Below are positions 36,940-45,143 of a stretch of 53,443 nucleotides of DNA, in pieces. Under the pieces are notes generated by a model, which was not told where the DNA came from, did no database searches, and was given only the letters and a program-made list of their open reading frames with translations. The position numbers and the translations under genes were made by a program. Origin of the DNA: Verrucomicrobiaceae bacterium (lineage in GTDB: Bacteria; Verrucomicrobiota; Verrucomicrobiae; Verrucomicrobiales; Akkermansiaceae); NCBI GenBank assembly GCA_003820635.1, contig RPOS01000017.1:1-53443 (forward strand), written 5' to 3'. Position 1 is the stretch's first letter. The number at the start of each line of letters is the position of its first letter.

Positions 36940-36968
36940 TTGACAGCGGCAGATGTAAGAAGTAGTTT
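36940..36968 (+). promoter_or_regulatory. Strong promoter with A-rich upstream element
   Basis: A perfect -35 box TTGACA (36940-36945), a 17-base spacer and TAGTTT (36963-36968). Just upstream is an A-rich stretch (GGAAAATAAAAAATCGG) of UP-element type. No coding gene follows on this strand before the hairpin and T tract at 36989-37065. Confidence 0.6.
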
Positions 36969-36974
36969 CCCCGT

Positions 36975-37065
36975 GTCGTAAGACAAAGGCGGCCCGGTTG
37001 GACGTCCCTTGGGTTTTTGGGTTTTTCCCGGGGATAACCGATCGGGCCGCTTCTTTTTTATTTTT
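36975..37065 (+). ncRNA. Candidate small RNA, about 90 nt, ending in an intrinsic terminator
   Basis: From the promoter at 36940-36968, transcription would start near 36975 and run into a long stem: GCGGCCCG (36989-36996) pairs with CGGGCCGC (37043-37050), extended inward by GTTGG with CCGAT and, after an internal loop, CCC with GGG. The loop holds two T-rich GGGTTTTT units. It is followed by TTCTTTTTTATTTTT. The T tract exists on this strand only, so it is not the terminator of the convergent rhamnulokinase gene. No open frame fits. It is not 6S, 4.5S or tmRNA by any motif I know. Expression is not shown. Confidence 0.5.
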
Positions 37066-37102
37066 CGGTCCGCAGCCCTGTGCGGCGGCCGCTTCCGGGA
37101 AC

Positions 37103-38578
37103 TCAGCGGGTCAGCCGCTTGAAGGTTTCGTAAGCGGCATCCCAGGCGGCGGTGTCCTGCGGTTGGAAGATCCGGTAGTCGAACGAGCGGCGGATCAACT
37201 CGCGGCCGGTCTGCAGATCGGCGATGTGGCCGGTGGCCTGCATCTGGGTGATCACGTTGCCGCAGGAAGTGGCTTCCATCGGCCCGGCCACCACTTCGAT
37301 GCCGAGCGCGTTGGCGGTGGCGCGGCTGAGCGGTTCGTTTTGAATGCCGCCGCCACCGGCGTGGAGACGTTGGAAATCCCGGCCGGTGAGCGCCTTGATG
37401 TCTTCCAACACCATGCGGTATTTCAGCGCGAGCGAATCGGTGGCCACCCGCAGGATGGTGCCCTTGTCCTGCGGCACCTTTTGGCCGGTTTTTTCGCACC
37501 AGGTGCGGATTTTTTCCGGCATCCCACCGGGGATGGCGAAGACCGGGTCGTCCGGATCAATGAATGCGAAAAACGGCTCGGCGGCCTCGGCCATCGCCGC
37601 CATGGAAGCGTAATCCGGGCTGTCGCCATCGAGTTCCCACTGGCGCTTGCACTCTTGGATGAGCCAGAGACCAGCGATGTTTTTGAGGAAACGCACGCTG
37701 CCGCTCACGCCGAGTTCGTTGCTGAACCCGCGATCGAGCGCTTCTTCGGTGGTGACGGCATCCGGCGTTTCGATGCCCATGATCGACCAGGTGCCGGACG
37801 AGAGCCAAAGGTTGCCGATGCCATTCATCGGAATGCCGGCCACGGCGGAGGCGGTGTCGTGGCCGGCGGTGGCCACCACCGGGATGCCGGCCTTGCCGAT
37901 GAAGGCGGCCACTGCATCGCGCACCGGGCCGAGCACGGTGCCCGGAGCCACCACCTCGCCGAAGATTTTCCGCGGCAGGCCGAGGGCGTCGATGACTTCC
38001 CACGCCCAGTCGCCGGTGCGTGGATCGAGCAACTGCGAGGTGGAGGCGATGGTGCGCTCGACTGCCTGGCGGCCGGTGAGCCAGTAGGCTAGTAGGTCCG
38101 GCACGAAGAGCAGGCGTTCCGCTTGGAAAAGCGCCGGACTCTGCTTGCGCGCCTCCGCCAGCAGGTGCAGCGAGCTGTTGTAGAAACTCGTCTTGATCCC
38201 GGTGCGGGCGTAAATTTCCGTCTCGGGCATCAGCGCGTGCATCGCCTCGGCCATGCCCTCGAAACGGGGGTCGCGGTATTGGTGCGGCAGGCCTAACAGA
38301 GTGCCGTCGGGCCCGGTCAGGCCGTGGTCGCAGCCCCAGGTGTCGATGCCGATGGAGACGATCGAGTCGCCGTGGCGCTCCACCGCGCGGCGCAGGCCTT
38401 CGAGGATCTCGCGGTAGAGTCCCACGATGTTCCAGAACGAGCCGCCGGGCAGGTCGGTTCCCGGATTGTCGAAGCGGTGGATTTCCTCAAGCTCGATTTT
38501 CGAGAAATCCGTGGTGGCCGCGATCACGCGGCCGCTTCCGGCGCCCAAGTCCACTGCGATGAAGGTTTTGGATGGCAA
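37103..38578 (-). CDS. rhaB: Rhamnulokinase (FGGY sugar kinase)
   Basis: 491 residues from a TTG at 38576-38578 (read MPSKTFIAVDLGAGSGRV); no ATG is available close to the fold. FGGY-family marks: AVDLGAGSGRVIAA for the phosphate loop, GIDTWGCDHGL with the catalytic Asp region, TAGHDTASAVAGIP, WLSSGTWSIMGIE and RLHAGGGGIQNEPLSRATANAL near the C-terminus. It phosphorylates L-rhamnulose at O1. The GHDTA/SSGTWS form favours rhamnulose over other sugars. The isomerase rhaA and aldolase rhaD are not next to it; instead a PfkB-type kinase and a mutarotase-like gene follow upstream on the same strand, 212 bases away. Confidence 0.85.
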   Translation of the reverse strand: MPSKTFIAVDLGAGSGRVIAATTDFSKIELEEIHRFDNPGTDLPGGSFWNIVGLYREILEGLRRAVERHGDSIVSIGIDTWGCDHGLTGPDGTLLGLPHQYRDPRFEGMAEAMHALMPETEIYARTGIKTSFYNSSLHLLAEARKQSPALFQAERLLFVPDLLAYWLTGRQAVERTIASTSQLLDPRTGDWAWEVIDALGLPRKIFGEVVAPGTVLGPVRDAVAAFIGKAGIPVVATAGHDTASAVAGIPMNGIGNLWLSSGTWSIMGIETPDAVTTEEALDRGFSNELGVSGSVRFLKNIAGLWLIQECKRQWELDGDSPDYASMAAMAEAAEPFFAFIDPDDPVFAIPGGMPEKIRTWCEKTGQKVPQDKGTILRVATDSLALKYRMVLEDIKALTGRDFQRLHAGGGGIQNEPLSRATANALGIEVVAGPMEATSCGNVITQMQATGHIADLQTGRELIRRSFDYRIFQPQDTAAWDAAYETFKRLTR

Positions 38579-38668
38579 GAGATTCCGATGGGTGGTTGCG
38601 CCGGAGCGTTCAAAAAGCCCCGCGCCAATGCAATTCCGAATCTCAGGATGCGCACGCCACGGGTTTGA

Positions 38669-38702
38669 CCGGCACGGCAGTGCCGGCTCCGATGAAGCCG
38701 GC
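38669..38702. repeat. Tandem GC-rich palindromes upstream of rhaB
   Basis: CCGGCACGGCAGTGCCGG (38669-38686, 7-base arms) overlaps a second dyad, GCCGGC with GCCGGC 9 bases apart (38682-38702). Followed by ACTAACAAAT, another CTAACA hexamer. REP-like. It could also terminate or stabilise the transcript arriving from the PfkB-type kinase gene. Confidence 0.5.
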
Positions 38703-38790
38703 CAACTAACAAATTGAGAGCACCCCGCCAACTGGCGGTGAAGTATCCGGATTAAAAAATTCGGAAGGCCGTTCTTCCGCCCTGACGCGG

Positions 38791-39888
38791 TCAGTGGTCC
38801 GATGCCTTTTCGATCTGGGCTAGGAGTTCTTCCTTGGTGGGGGCGGTGGCGTGAGTGACGAAGAAGGCGGTCACCGCATTGGCGACGACGAGACGTTCCT
38901 TGAGTGGCAGATCCCCGAGGGACGCACAGAGGAATCCGCCGTTGAAGCTGTCTCCCGCGCCTGCCAGGCGGACGACATTTGTTTGGCGGGCTTGGAGTGC
39001 ATATGCTTCACCTTCCGCCGCGCTGGATGCGGCTGCAAACTCCGGTGTGTGGACAACCAGCTCATCGAAGCCGATCTTTTCTCGGACGATGGTCAACGCG
39101 GAGGCGATCGCCGCAGGTGTCAGTTCCGGGCTCTTGACTCCAACCCTTGAACATAATTCCAACACCTCATGTTCGTTCAGACTGAACGTCATGGGGATCT
39201 TCTTGTTGAAGGATTTGATCAGCTCCAGGCTTTTGATGAATGACTCGCTGGACTTTTTCTTGATGTCGGCGAAGTCGAAGAACATCCGCCGTGGTGGAGT
39301 AAGGGTTTCATACTGGTCCATGAAGCCCTGAAAGATCCCATCAAAGTTCGCGGTGAGCGACCAATAGCCCAGTCCCAGGATATCGACTCCGGAGAACATT
39401 TCCTTGAGATTCTCATCTCCGAAGTGCGTTTTGAATTGTTCCCAGGAAAGGTTGGAGACGGCCTCAAGATTGCTCATCAGCACCTTTCCGTCGCTAAACT
39501 CCAAAGCAATCGTCAACGCAGGGTCGCCGAGAGAAACCAGATTACAGATATCCTCGAACTCATGGAAAGCCGGGTCGATTGTCTGGCTGCCGTAAAGGCC
39601 GGGCAAGCAGGGCTTCAGGCCCAAACATGCGGCCACTCGCCCCGTGTTGATTCCAAAGCCACCCTCGCAACGACGCTTCGGCACAAGTTCAAGACCGACG
39701 CCGCCGTCCGCCCGCTCGACCAGCAATTCGCCGAATTGCTTGAGGTTTTTCATCGCGGTGAAATCAGTCTGGCTTTTTCTGACTTCGACAATCTCGTAGG
39801 TCTCGTCAACGAAGCCGTCGCAGCCAAGCAGGACTTTGCCGCTGATGTTGTGAAGGAAATCGGCGTATTTTTTCGTGGTGGTGCTCAT
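38791..39888 (-). CDS. PfkB/ribokinase-family carbohydrate kinase
   Basis: 365 residues. The N-terminus VLLGCDGFVDETYEIV contains the G-x-D motif that binds sugar in ribokinases, CEGGFGINTGRVAACLGLKP the second glycine motif and, near residue 313, RLAGAGDSFNGGFLCASL the anion hole and catalytic Asp. The middle is larger than in fructokinases, and the substrate cannot be read from sequence. Codon use is less GC-rich than in neighbouring genes. The gene lies 24 bases from the mutarotase-like gene and upstream of rhamnulokinase on the same strand, so a deoxysugar or uronate role is possible. Confident as a PfkB kinase. Confidence 0.8.
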   Translation of the reverse strand: MSTTTKKYADFLHNISGKVLLGCDGFVDETYEIVEVRKSQTDFTAMKNLKQFGELLVERADGGVGLELVPKRRCEGGFGINTGRVAACLGLKPCLPGLYGSQTIDPAFHEFEDICNLVSLGDPALTIALEFSDGKVLMSNLEAVSNLSWEQFKTHFGDENLKEMFSGVDILGLGYWSLTANFDGIFQGFMDQYETLTPPRRMFFDFADIKKKSSESFIKSLELIKSFNKKIPMTFSLNEHEVLELCSRVGVKSPELTPAAIASALTIVREKIGFDELVVHTPEFAAASSAAEGEAYALQARQTNVVRLAGAGDSFNGGFLCASLGDLPLKERLVVANAVTAFFVTHATAPTKEELLAQIEKASDH

Positions 39889-39912
39889 GGGCGGGATTTG
39901 GCGGGTAATTGG

Positions 39913-40977
39913 TTATTGGATGAAGGTGGTATCAACGGAGTGATCGATGTGCACGCCGCTCGCGGCTGTGAGGCGGATTCCGGTGGCCGTGCGCTGGATG
40001 GCGCTGACGGTGTCGAAACCATCTGCCAGAGGTGCGACGCCCATGATGTAGGGAATGCGGGAGCTCTTGCCGCGGACGAATGTATGTGCGGTGGGCACGC
40101 CCTTTTCTTCCCACGGATTGTCCGCCAACGAGGCCGCGAGGCCGAGGTGGAAATAGGCGGTGACGTCCTCGACGCCGAGCACGCCGCGATGGCGTCCGTT
40201 CCATGGGGCGTAGTGACGTCCGCCGTTTGAGTGCCAAAGCACGGTGGAGGCGAGATACGCGGGGTTTTTCAAAGAGAACCAGACAAACTTTTTCTCCGGG
40301 AAAACAACGGCGGCCCATGCGAAATCATCCGCGTCTTTGTGGTGAAGCATGACGAGGTCCTCGAAGCCTTCACGGGCGGGGTAGCGGGTGAGATCGGTCT
40401 TGCCGCCGTCGGCCATCGGCACGCTGTCGAGCCGGCGGAACCATGCGCCTTGCTTGAGCGAGGAGTAGCCGCCCTGAGCGGGGTTTTCAAACGGGGCAGG
40501 GAGAACCTGTGCGAGGCGCAGTTTGCTCGTGGAGATGCGGCCCGGACCGTTGCGGTTGAAGTCGAGCATGGCGTGGTGCCCGAGACACATCCCACCCTGA
40601 AAACCCTCCAGCACATGGGTCTGGTAAAGATTGGTCTCGCCAGTGCGGGCTTCGATGATTTTGGTGATCTTTCCCGGTCGGACGCGTGTCTGCAGCGTGG
40701 CGACCAGACGTCCGGGTTCGGCGGATGTCACCTTCCACTCGCTGTTGGCGGACTCGCCGTGGGGAGGATGCGCCTCGCCCCGCCACGCGGGACCGTCGCC
40801 GAACGGCGCACAAAAGAAATCTCCCCGCAGCTCGCGCAGCAAGGGGATGAGCTTTTTGGCCTCCGGTTTGCCGCACCAGGCTGCGGTGTGGAAGGGTTCT
40901 ACCTTCTGGCGTCCGATGCGGAATTTGACCGGGCCGAGTTGGCCTCCTGTTTTTGTGATGTCGAAAGTGACGTTCAT
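39913..40977 (-). CDS. Conserved protein, possibly galactose-mutarotase-like
   Basis: 354 residues, not firmly recognised. The pattern of beta strands with GFQGGMCLGHHAMLDFN, FEDLVMLHHKDADDFAWAAVVFPEK and WFSLKNPAYLASTVLWHSNGGRHYAPWNGRHRGVLGVEDVTAYFHLGL is like aldose-1-epimerase/mutarotase-fold proteins, where His and a late Glu act on the ring oxygen (here E in GVEDV). It is free of signals, so cytosolic. Its start is divergent from the BaiN-like flavoprotein gene and it precedes the PfkB kinase by 24 bases, in a small sugar operon. An unknown enzyme on a sugar or sugar acid is the best guess. Confidence 0.5.
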   Translation of the reverse strand: MNVTFDITKTGGQLGPVKFRIGRQKVEPFHTAAWCGKPEAKKLIPLLRELRGDFFCAPFGDGPAWRGEAHPPHGESANSEWKVTSAEPGRLVATLQTRVRPGKITKIIEARTGETNLYQTHVLEGFQGGMCLGHHAMLDFNRNGPGRISTSKLRLAQVLPAPFENPAQGGYSSLKQGAWFRRLDSVPMADGGKTDLTRYPAREGFEDLVMLHHKDADDFAWAAVVFPEKKFVWFSLKNPAYLASTVLWHSNGGRHYAPWNGRHRGVLGVEDVTAYFHLGLAASLADNPWEEKGVPTAHTFVRGKSSRIPYIMGVAPLADGFDTVSAIQRTATGIRLTAASGVHIDHSVDTTFIQ

Positions 40978-41113
40978 GGGGTTTGAAAACGGGATAAATC
41001 GTCATCCCTATCTCCGAGATGGTCAATACTCTTCCTACGCTGCATTATTGACTTCGCCTCGCGCGTAAAGAGTCGGCCCCGGTCGTTCATTGGGCTGTGG
41101 GAAAACAAACGCC

Positions 41114-42367
41114 ATGATCATGAGTCTGCGCGGGGTTGACCCTGCGGCCGGTTTGCAGGCAGCATCCGCAAGATTGAACTCCCACCTGCAACTGGCCGTG
41201 ATCGGCGGCGGACCGGCCGGCCTTCGCGCTGCGGAAGTGGCCGCCGCGGCTGGCGTGCGGGTGACGCTTTTCGACGCCAAACCCTCGGTGGGGCGGAAAT
41301 TTCTCGTCGCCGGAAAAGGCGGACTCAATCTGACGCATGGTGAGGACACGGAGCGTTTCGCAGGCCGCTACGCCGGGCCAGCCCAGCCGGCCGGGATGTG
41401 GTGCGGCTTGCTCGCGGATTTCGATGCCGCCGCGCTGCGCGAGTGGGCGGCGGGCCTTGGCGTGGAAACCTTCCAAGCCACCAGCGGCCGGGTTTACCCG
41501 AAGGCGCTCAAGGCGGCGCCGCTGCTGCGCCGGTGGATCGCGCGGATTAAGAATCTGGGCGTGCGTTTCGAGATGAATCATCGTTGGAGCGGACTCGCTC
41601 CCGGGACTCCGCATCTTCTGGAGTTTTCAAACGGCGCGTCCTTCGCGGCGGATGCCGTGGTGTTCGCGCTCGGCGGCGGTTCATGGCCGCAAACCGGCTC
41701 GGATGGCGGCTGGCTGCGGGCTTTCGAAGCTCTCGGTATTTCCTGTCATCAGCTGGTCCCGGCAAATTGCGGCTGGGAACATCCTTGGCCGCCGCAAGTA
41801 ATCGCCGCCGCCGAGGGCCAACCGCTCAAAAATATTCAAGCCAGTGCCGGTGGTGTCACCGCCACCGGCGAGCTGCTCGTCACCCGCTACGGCATCGAGG
41901 GCGGCGCGATCTATCAGCTCGGCGCGGCCCTCCGCGCGATGCCGCGGCCCGCGATCGCCATCGACTTCAAGCCGACATTTTCCCACGCCCGGCTGGCCGC
42001 CAAAATGGAATCCGCGCGGCGGGATTTTCTCTCAGAAGCCCGCGTCCGCTGGCGCTTGGGCGATGCCGCCGTGGCGATTCTCGGCCGCAGGGAATGGCAT
42101 GACGCCGACTCTCTCGCCCGCGAGGTGAAACATTGCGTGATTTCCCTGACCGGCCCGCGGCCGCTCGCGGAAGCGATTTCCTCGGCGGGCGGCGTCTGCT
42201 GGAGCGAGCTGGATGCCGCGCTGATGGTGAAACGATTTCCCGGGATCTTTGTGGCGGGCGAGATGATCGACTGGGAAGCGCCGACCGGCGGCTACCTGAT
42301 GCAGGGATGTTTCGCCACCGGCAGCCGCGCTGGAAAGTCCGCCGCGGAGTGGCTGGAAACACGCTGA
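41114..42367 (+). CDS. BaiN/RdsA-like flavoprotein (HI0933 family, TIGR03862 type)
   Basis: 417 residues from the ATG at 41114. FAD-binding Rossmann motif LAVIGGGPAGLRAAEVAAAAG, then FDAKPSVGRKFLVAGKGGLNLTH (the GRKxxxSGxGRCNxTN signature of the family in a variant form), ALGGGSWPQTGSDGG and, at the C-terminus, GIFVAGEMIDWEAPTGGYLMQGCFATG. The RKFLVAGKGGLNLT version marks the TIGR03862 subgroup. The family was named after a bile-acid NADH:flavin oxidoreductase and includes DNA-uptake or rRNA-related proposals, none of which settle the function. The gene is single, divergent from the mutarotase-like gene. Confidence 0.85.
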   Translation: MIMSLRGVDPAAGLQAASARLNSHLQLAVIGGGPAGLRAAEVAAAAGVRVTLFDAKPSVGRKFLVAGKGGLNLTHGEDTERFAGRYAGPAQPAGMWCGLLADFDAAALREWAAGLGVETFQATSGRVYPKALKAAPLLRRWIARIKNLGVRFEMNHRWSGLAPGTPHLLEFSNGASFAADAVVFALGGGSWPQTGSDGGWLRAFEALGISCHQLVPANCGWEHPWPPQVIAAAEGQPLKNIQASAGGVTATGELLVTRYGIEGGAIYQLGAALRAMPRPAIAIDFKPTFSHARLAAKMESARRDFLSEARVRWRLGDAAVAILGRREWHDADSLAREVKHCVISLTGPRPLAEAISSAGGVCWSELDAALMVKRFPGIFVAGEMIDWEAPTGGYLMQGCFATGSRAGKSAAEWLETR

Positions 42368-42391
42368 TGTTCTTGGCGTCCGGGCCGCGGC

Positions 42392-43375
42392 TCATTGCTT
42401 GGCCGTTTTCGTCGCGGGAGCGGCGGGTGCCGCCGGGGTGGCTTCGCCGGCCGGAAGCGGATTGTCTTGCTGCGCCAGCTCGTTCTGCGGCAGCAGCACA
42501 TCGAATTTCATCCCGGAGAAATTGTCGCGGGTTTCCGTCGGAAATTCCCTCTCGTTGAGCAACAGTTTGATGATTTTTTTCCCGGGCGACTTGGGATCGT
42601 CCATGATGCTGTCCACCAGTCCGCGCCCCACGTGCTTGCCATTGGAGGCGCGAACGGGAAGCGTGCCATCGGGGGCCACTTCACTGGCGAGCTCCGCGGG
42701 CACCGATACCGGAATCATATAGGACTCCTCATTGCCGACTGTGAAGACATGGGTGGCGAGACCGACCGGCATGCCAACATCGAGGAGCACTTCCGAGACC
42801 ACTCCATCCACCGGAGCCCGGAAAAAATGCGCCTCATATTGCTCCTTCCAGTATTCGTATTGAATCCGCTGGACCTTTTTCTGCTCCAACTGGGCCTCAT
42901 AGCTGCCACGGAAAAATTTTTCCATGCCGGCCGCCCATTCCACACGTGACTTTTCCACCTGGCGCTTGCGCAGCGCCTCCTCGGTTTCCTCGCGCGTTAC
43001 CGTCCACGCGTCAGCCTGGCCTTGCATGGCATTGATGGTGGCATTGTTTTCCAATGCCACGCGGGCCATATCGAGTTGATACTTGGTCGCGGCGAGCTCG
43101 GTGTGCGCCAGAACCTGGCCCTTTTTCACCGTATCACCCACTTTGACAAGCACCTCCATGAGGGTTCCCGGCGCGGCGGAGCGGACTTTTTCAGCCACCT
43201 GCGAGGCTCCGCCCGATTCGACAATGACCTTCTCGCCGAGTCTGGACTTGTATAATATGGACTGGGCCTCCAGCGCCACCGGTGAAATGCAGACAAAGAC
43301 CGCGATTGCGGCGAGCACGACTCGGAATCCGGACAGCCGCCGCCCGGAATGGAAACGATGGGTGGTTGTTTTCAT
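42392..43375 (-). CDS. HlyD/RND-type periplasmic membrane-fusion protein
   Basis: 327 residues from the ATG at 43373-43375 (a second ATG is 6 bases upstream). Signal peptide VVLAAIAVFVCISPVALEAQS, then the lipoyl half (EKVRSAAPGTLMEVLVKVGDTVKKGQVLAHTELA), a short hairpin (LEQKKVQRIQYEYWKEQYEA), the other half (HFFRAPVDGVVSEVLLDVGMPVG) and a beta-barrel part ending in an Ala/Pro-rich tail. It would link an inner-membrane pump to an outer-membrane channel. No pump gene is adjacent, so it may serve a transporter elsewhere or have a solitary function, as occurs in Verrucomicrobia and Planctomycetes. It is shorter than most members. Confidence 0.8.
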   Translation of the reverse strand: MKTTTHRFHSGRRLSGFRVVLAAIAVFVCISPVALEAQSILYKSRLGEKVIVESGGASQVAEKVRSAAPGTLMEVLVKVGDTVKKGQVLAHTELAATKYQLDMARVALENNATINAMQGQADAWTVTREETEEALRKRQVEKSRVEWAAGMEKFFRGSYEAQLEQKKVQRIQYEYWKEQYEAHFFRAPVDGVVSEVLLDVGMPVGLATHVFTVGNEESYMIPVSVPAELASEVAPDGTLPVRASNGKHVGRGLVDSIMDDPKSPGKKIIKLLLNEREFPTETRDNFSGMKFDVLLPQNELAQQDNPLPAGEATPAAPAAPATKTAKQ

Positions 43376-43491
43376 GTCCATCCATACGGCAGCCGGGGGG
43401 GCCGATCTTTCGGGCAGCCGGGATTTTTTTCGCCAAACCGATATTTCCACCGGCCTTGCAGGGAGGCTGCCGCCGTGATAAGCCGCGGGAC

Positions 43492-44343
43492 ATGGGCATT
43501 GCGGAGCGGGATTATCATCGGAATCGCCGGCACGGCGGCGGCTTCTTGTCGCAGCTCCCTCCCGTCGTGAAATGGCTGCTGCTCGCCAACATCGGGATCT
43601 TTTTTCTCGATATCTTTCTGGGTCACCCGCTTGTGAAGTTCGGCGCCTTCGCAATTCAATCCGCCATTTTTGAATTCCGGCTCTGGGAGTTCGTGACCTT
43701 CCAGTTTCTCCACGGCAGCCTCGGCCACCTGTTGTTCAACTCCATGGGTCTCTACTTTTTCGGGCCCTGGATAGAGCGCTGGTGGGGCTCTAAAAAATTC
43801 CTCCTCTTCTACCTGCTCTGCGGCGGCGCGGGAGCCGCCTTGTTCTCCGTGCTCACCTTTATCGGCGTGCTGCCCGGTGGCATGGAGTCCGGCTTGATCG
43901 GCGCGTCGGCCGGCATTTACGGCATCTTCATCGGCGTCGCCGTCATCGCGCCGGATCTTCGGGTGGCCCTGCTGTTCCCGCCCATCGAGCTCTCCATGCG
44001 CCAGCTCGCCATCGCGCTGCTGGCCATTTCCACCGGCGCGATCCTGCTCAGTCTCGGCGGCAACGAAGGCGGCGAGGCCGGCCACCTCGGCGGAGCCATC
44101 CTCGGCTTCATCCTCGTCCGCTGGCCGCAGCTTCTGGGCCGTGATGCGGGTGTGGAAATCCGCCGCTCGCGCAGCAGGCCCTTCGTGTCCAAGCTCCGCC
44201 CGCGCACGCGGCTGGAGCTGGAGCAGGACTCGGCCGTGGATCTCATTCTCGAAAAAATTTCCCGCGAGGGCTTCCAAAGCCTCACCGCCGAAGAGCGCGA
44301 CATCCTCCACAAGGCCTCCCAACGCAAAAACTCCGACTCATGA
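43492..44343 (+). CDS. Rhomboid family intramembrane serine protease
   Basis: 283 residues. Six transmembrane helices with the catalytic Ser in SGLIGASAGIYGIF (GxSx) and the His in GGEAGHLGGAILGF. The rhomboid L1 loop is represented by HGSLGHLLFNSMGLYFFGPWIERWWG. The C-terminal tail (DLILEKISREGFQSLTAEERDIL) is cytosolic and resembles the short helical end found in Bacteroidota/Verrucomicrobia rhomboids. The ATG at 43492 is preceded by a GCGGGA that may be a ribosome site. It overlaps mazG by 4 bases, so the two are translated together; the substrate is unknown. Confidence 0.92.
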   Translation: MGIAERDYHRNRRHGGGFLSQLPPVVKWLLLANIGIFFLDIFLGHPLVKFGAFAIQSAIFEFRLWEFVTFQFLHGSLGHLLFNSMGLYFFGPWIERWWGSKKFLLFYLLCGGAGAALFSVLTFIGVLPGGMESGLIGASAGIYGIFIGVAVIAPDLRVALLFPPIELSMRQLAIALLAISTGAILLSLGGNEGGEAGHLGGAILGFILVRWPQLLGRDAGVEIRRSRSRPFVSKLRPRTRLELEQDSAVDLILEKISREGFQSLTAEERDILHKASQRKNSDS

Positions 44344-45137
44344 CCGATGCCGAAATGATCGATTTCCCGCCTGCCGCAGCGCAGCTTGCCCGCCTGCGCG
44401 CCATCATGCACCGCCTGCGTGCCCCCGGCGGCTGCCCGTGGGACGCCGAGCAAACCCACGAGTCGCTCATTCCCAACCTGATCGAGGAGGCCTATGAAAC
44501 GGTGGACACCATCCAGCGCGGCGATCACGACCATCTCAAGGAGGAGCTCGGAGACCTGCTGCTGCAGGTGATTTTCCATAGCGAACTCGCCGAGGAGGCC
44601 GGCCGCTTCAATCTGGACGACGTCGCCCGCGAGATCAGCGACAAGCTCGTCCGCCGCCACCCGCATGTCTTCGCGCAGAGCGCTGCCGCGGATTCCGATG
44701 CCGTGCTCAGGCAATGGGATGAGATCAAGCGCGCGGAAAAAGGCCACGAGGAGCGCCCTTACCTGCATGGCATCGGCAAGGGCCTGCCCGCGCTGCTGCG
44801 TGCCGCCAAACTCCAGAAAAAAGCCTCGAAAGTCGGCTTCGACTGGCCGGATGAAAGCGGCGTGCTGGCGAAGATCCGTGAAGAACTCGGCGAGCTTGAA
44901 GCCGCCATCGAGTGTGGCGAAACCCGGCAGATCGAGGATGAGCTCGGCGATGTTTTGTTCTCCGCCGTCAATCTCGCCCGCTTCCGCAAGCTCGATCCGG
45001 AAGTCCTGATGGCCGCTGCGAATGCGAAATTCGAGCAACGCTTCGCCGCCATGGAGCGCGCGCTCAGACAGCAGGGGCTCGATCTGGACGCAGCCACGCC
45101 AGAGCAAATGGAAGCCTCCTGGCAGGCCGCCAAGTAG
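44340..45137 (+). CDS. mazG: Nucleoside triphosphate pyrophosphohydrolase MazG
   Basis: 265 residues, matching the tandem-domain E. coli type. The first domain has GGCPWDAEQTHESLIPNLIEEAYETVDTI with EExxE and KEELGDLLLQVIFHSELAEE; the second repeats EELGELEAAIE and IEDELGDVLFSAVNLAR. It hydrolyses NTPs and dNTPs to NMP and pyrophosphate, clearing damaged nucleotides. It overlaps the rhomboid gene (ATGA). It ends 6 bases from the convergent clpC. Confidence 0.95.
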   Translation: MTDAEMIDFPPAAAQLARLRAIMHRLRAPGGCPWDAEQTHESLIPNLIEEAYETVDTIQRGDHDHLKEELGDLLLQVIFHSELAEEAGRFNLDDVAREISDKLVRRHPHVFAQSAAADSDAVLRQWDEIKRAEKGHEERPYLHGIGKGLPALLRAAKLQKKASKVGFDWPDESGVLAKIREELGELEAAIECGETRQIEDELGDVLFSAVNLARFRKLDPEVLMAAANAKFEQRFAAMERALRQQGLDLDAATPEQMEASWQAAK

Positions 45138-45143
45138 CCGGGA

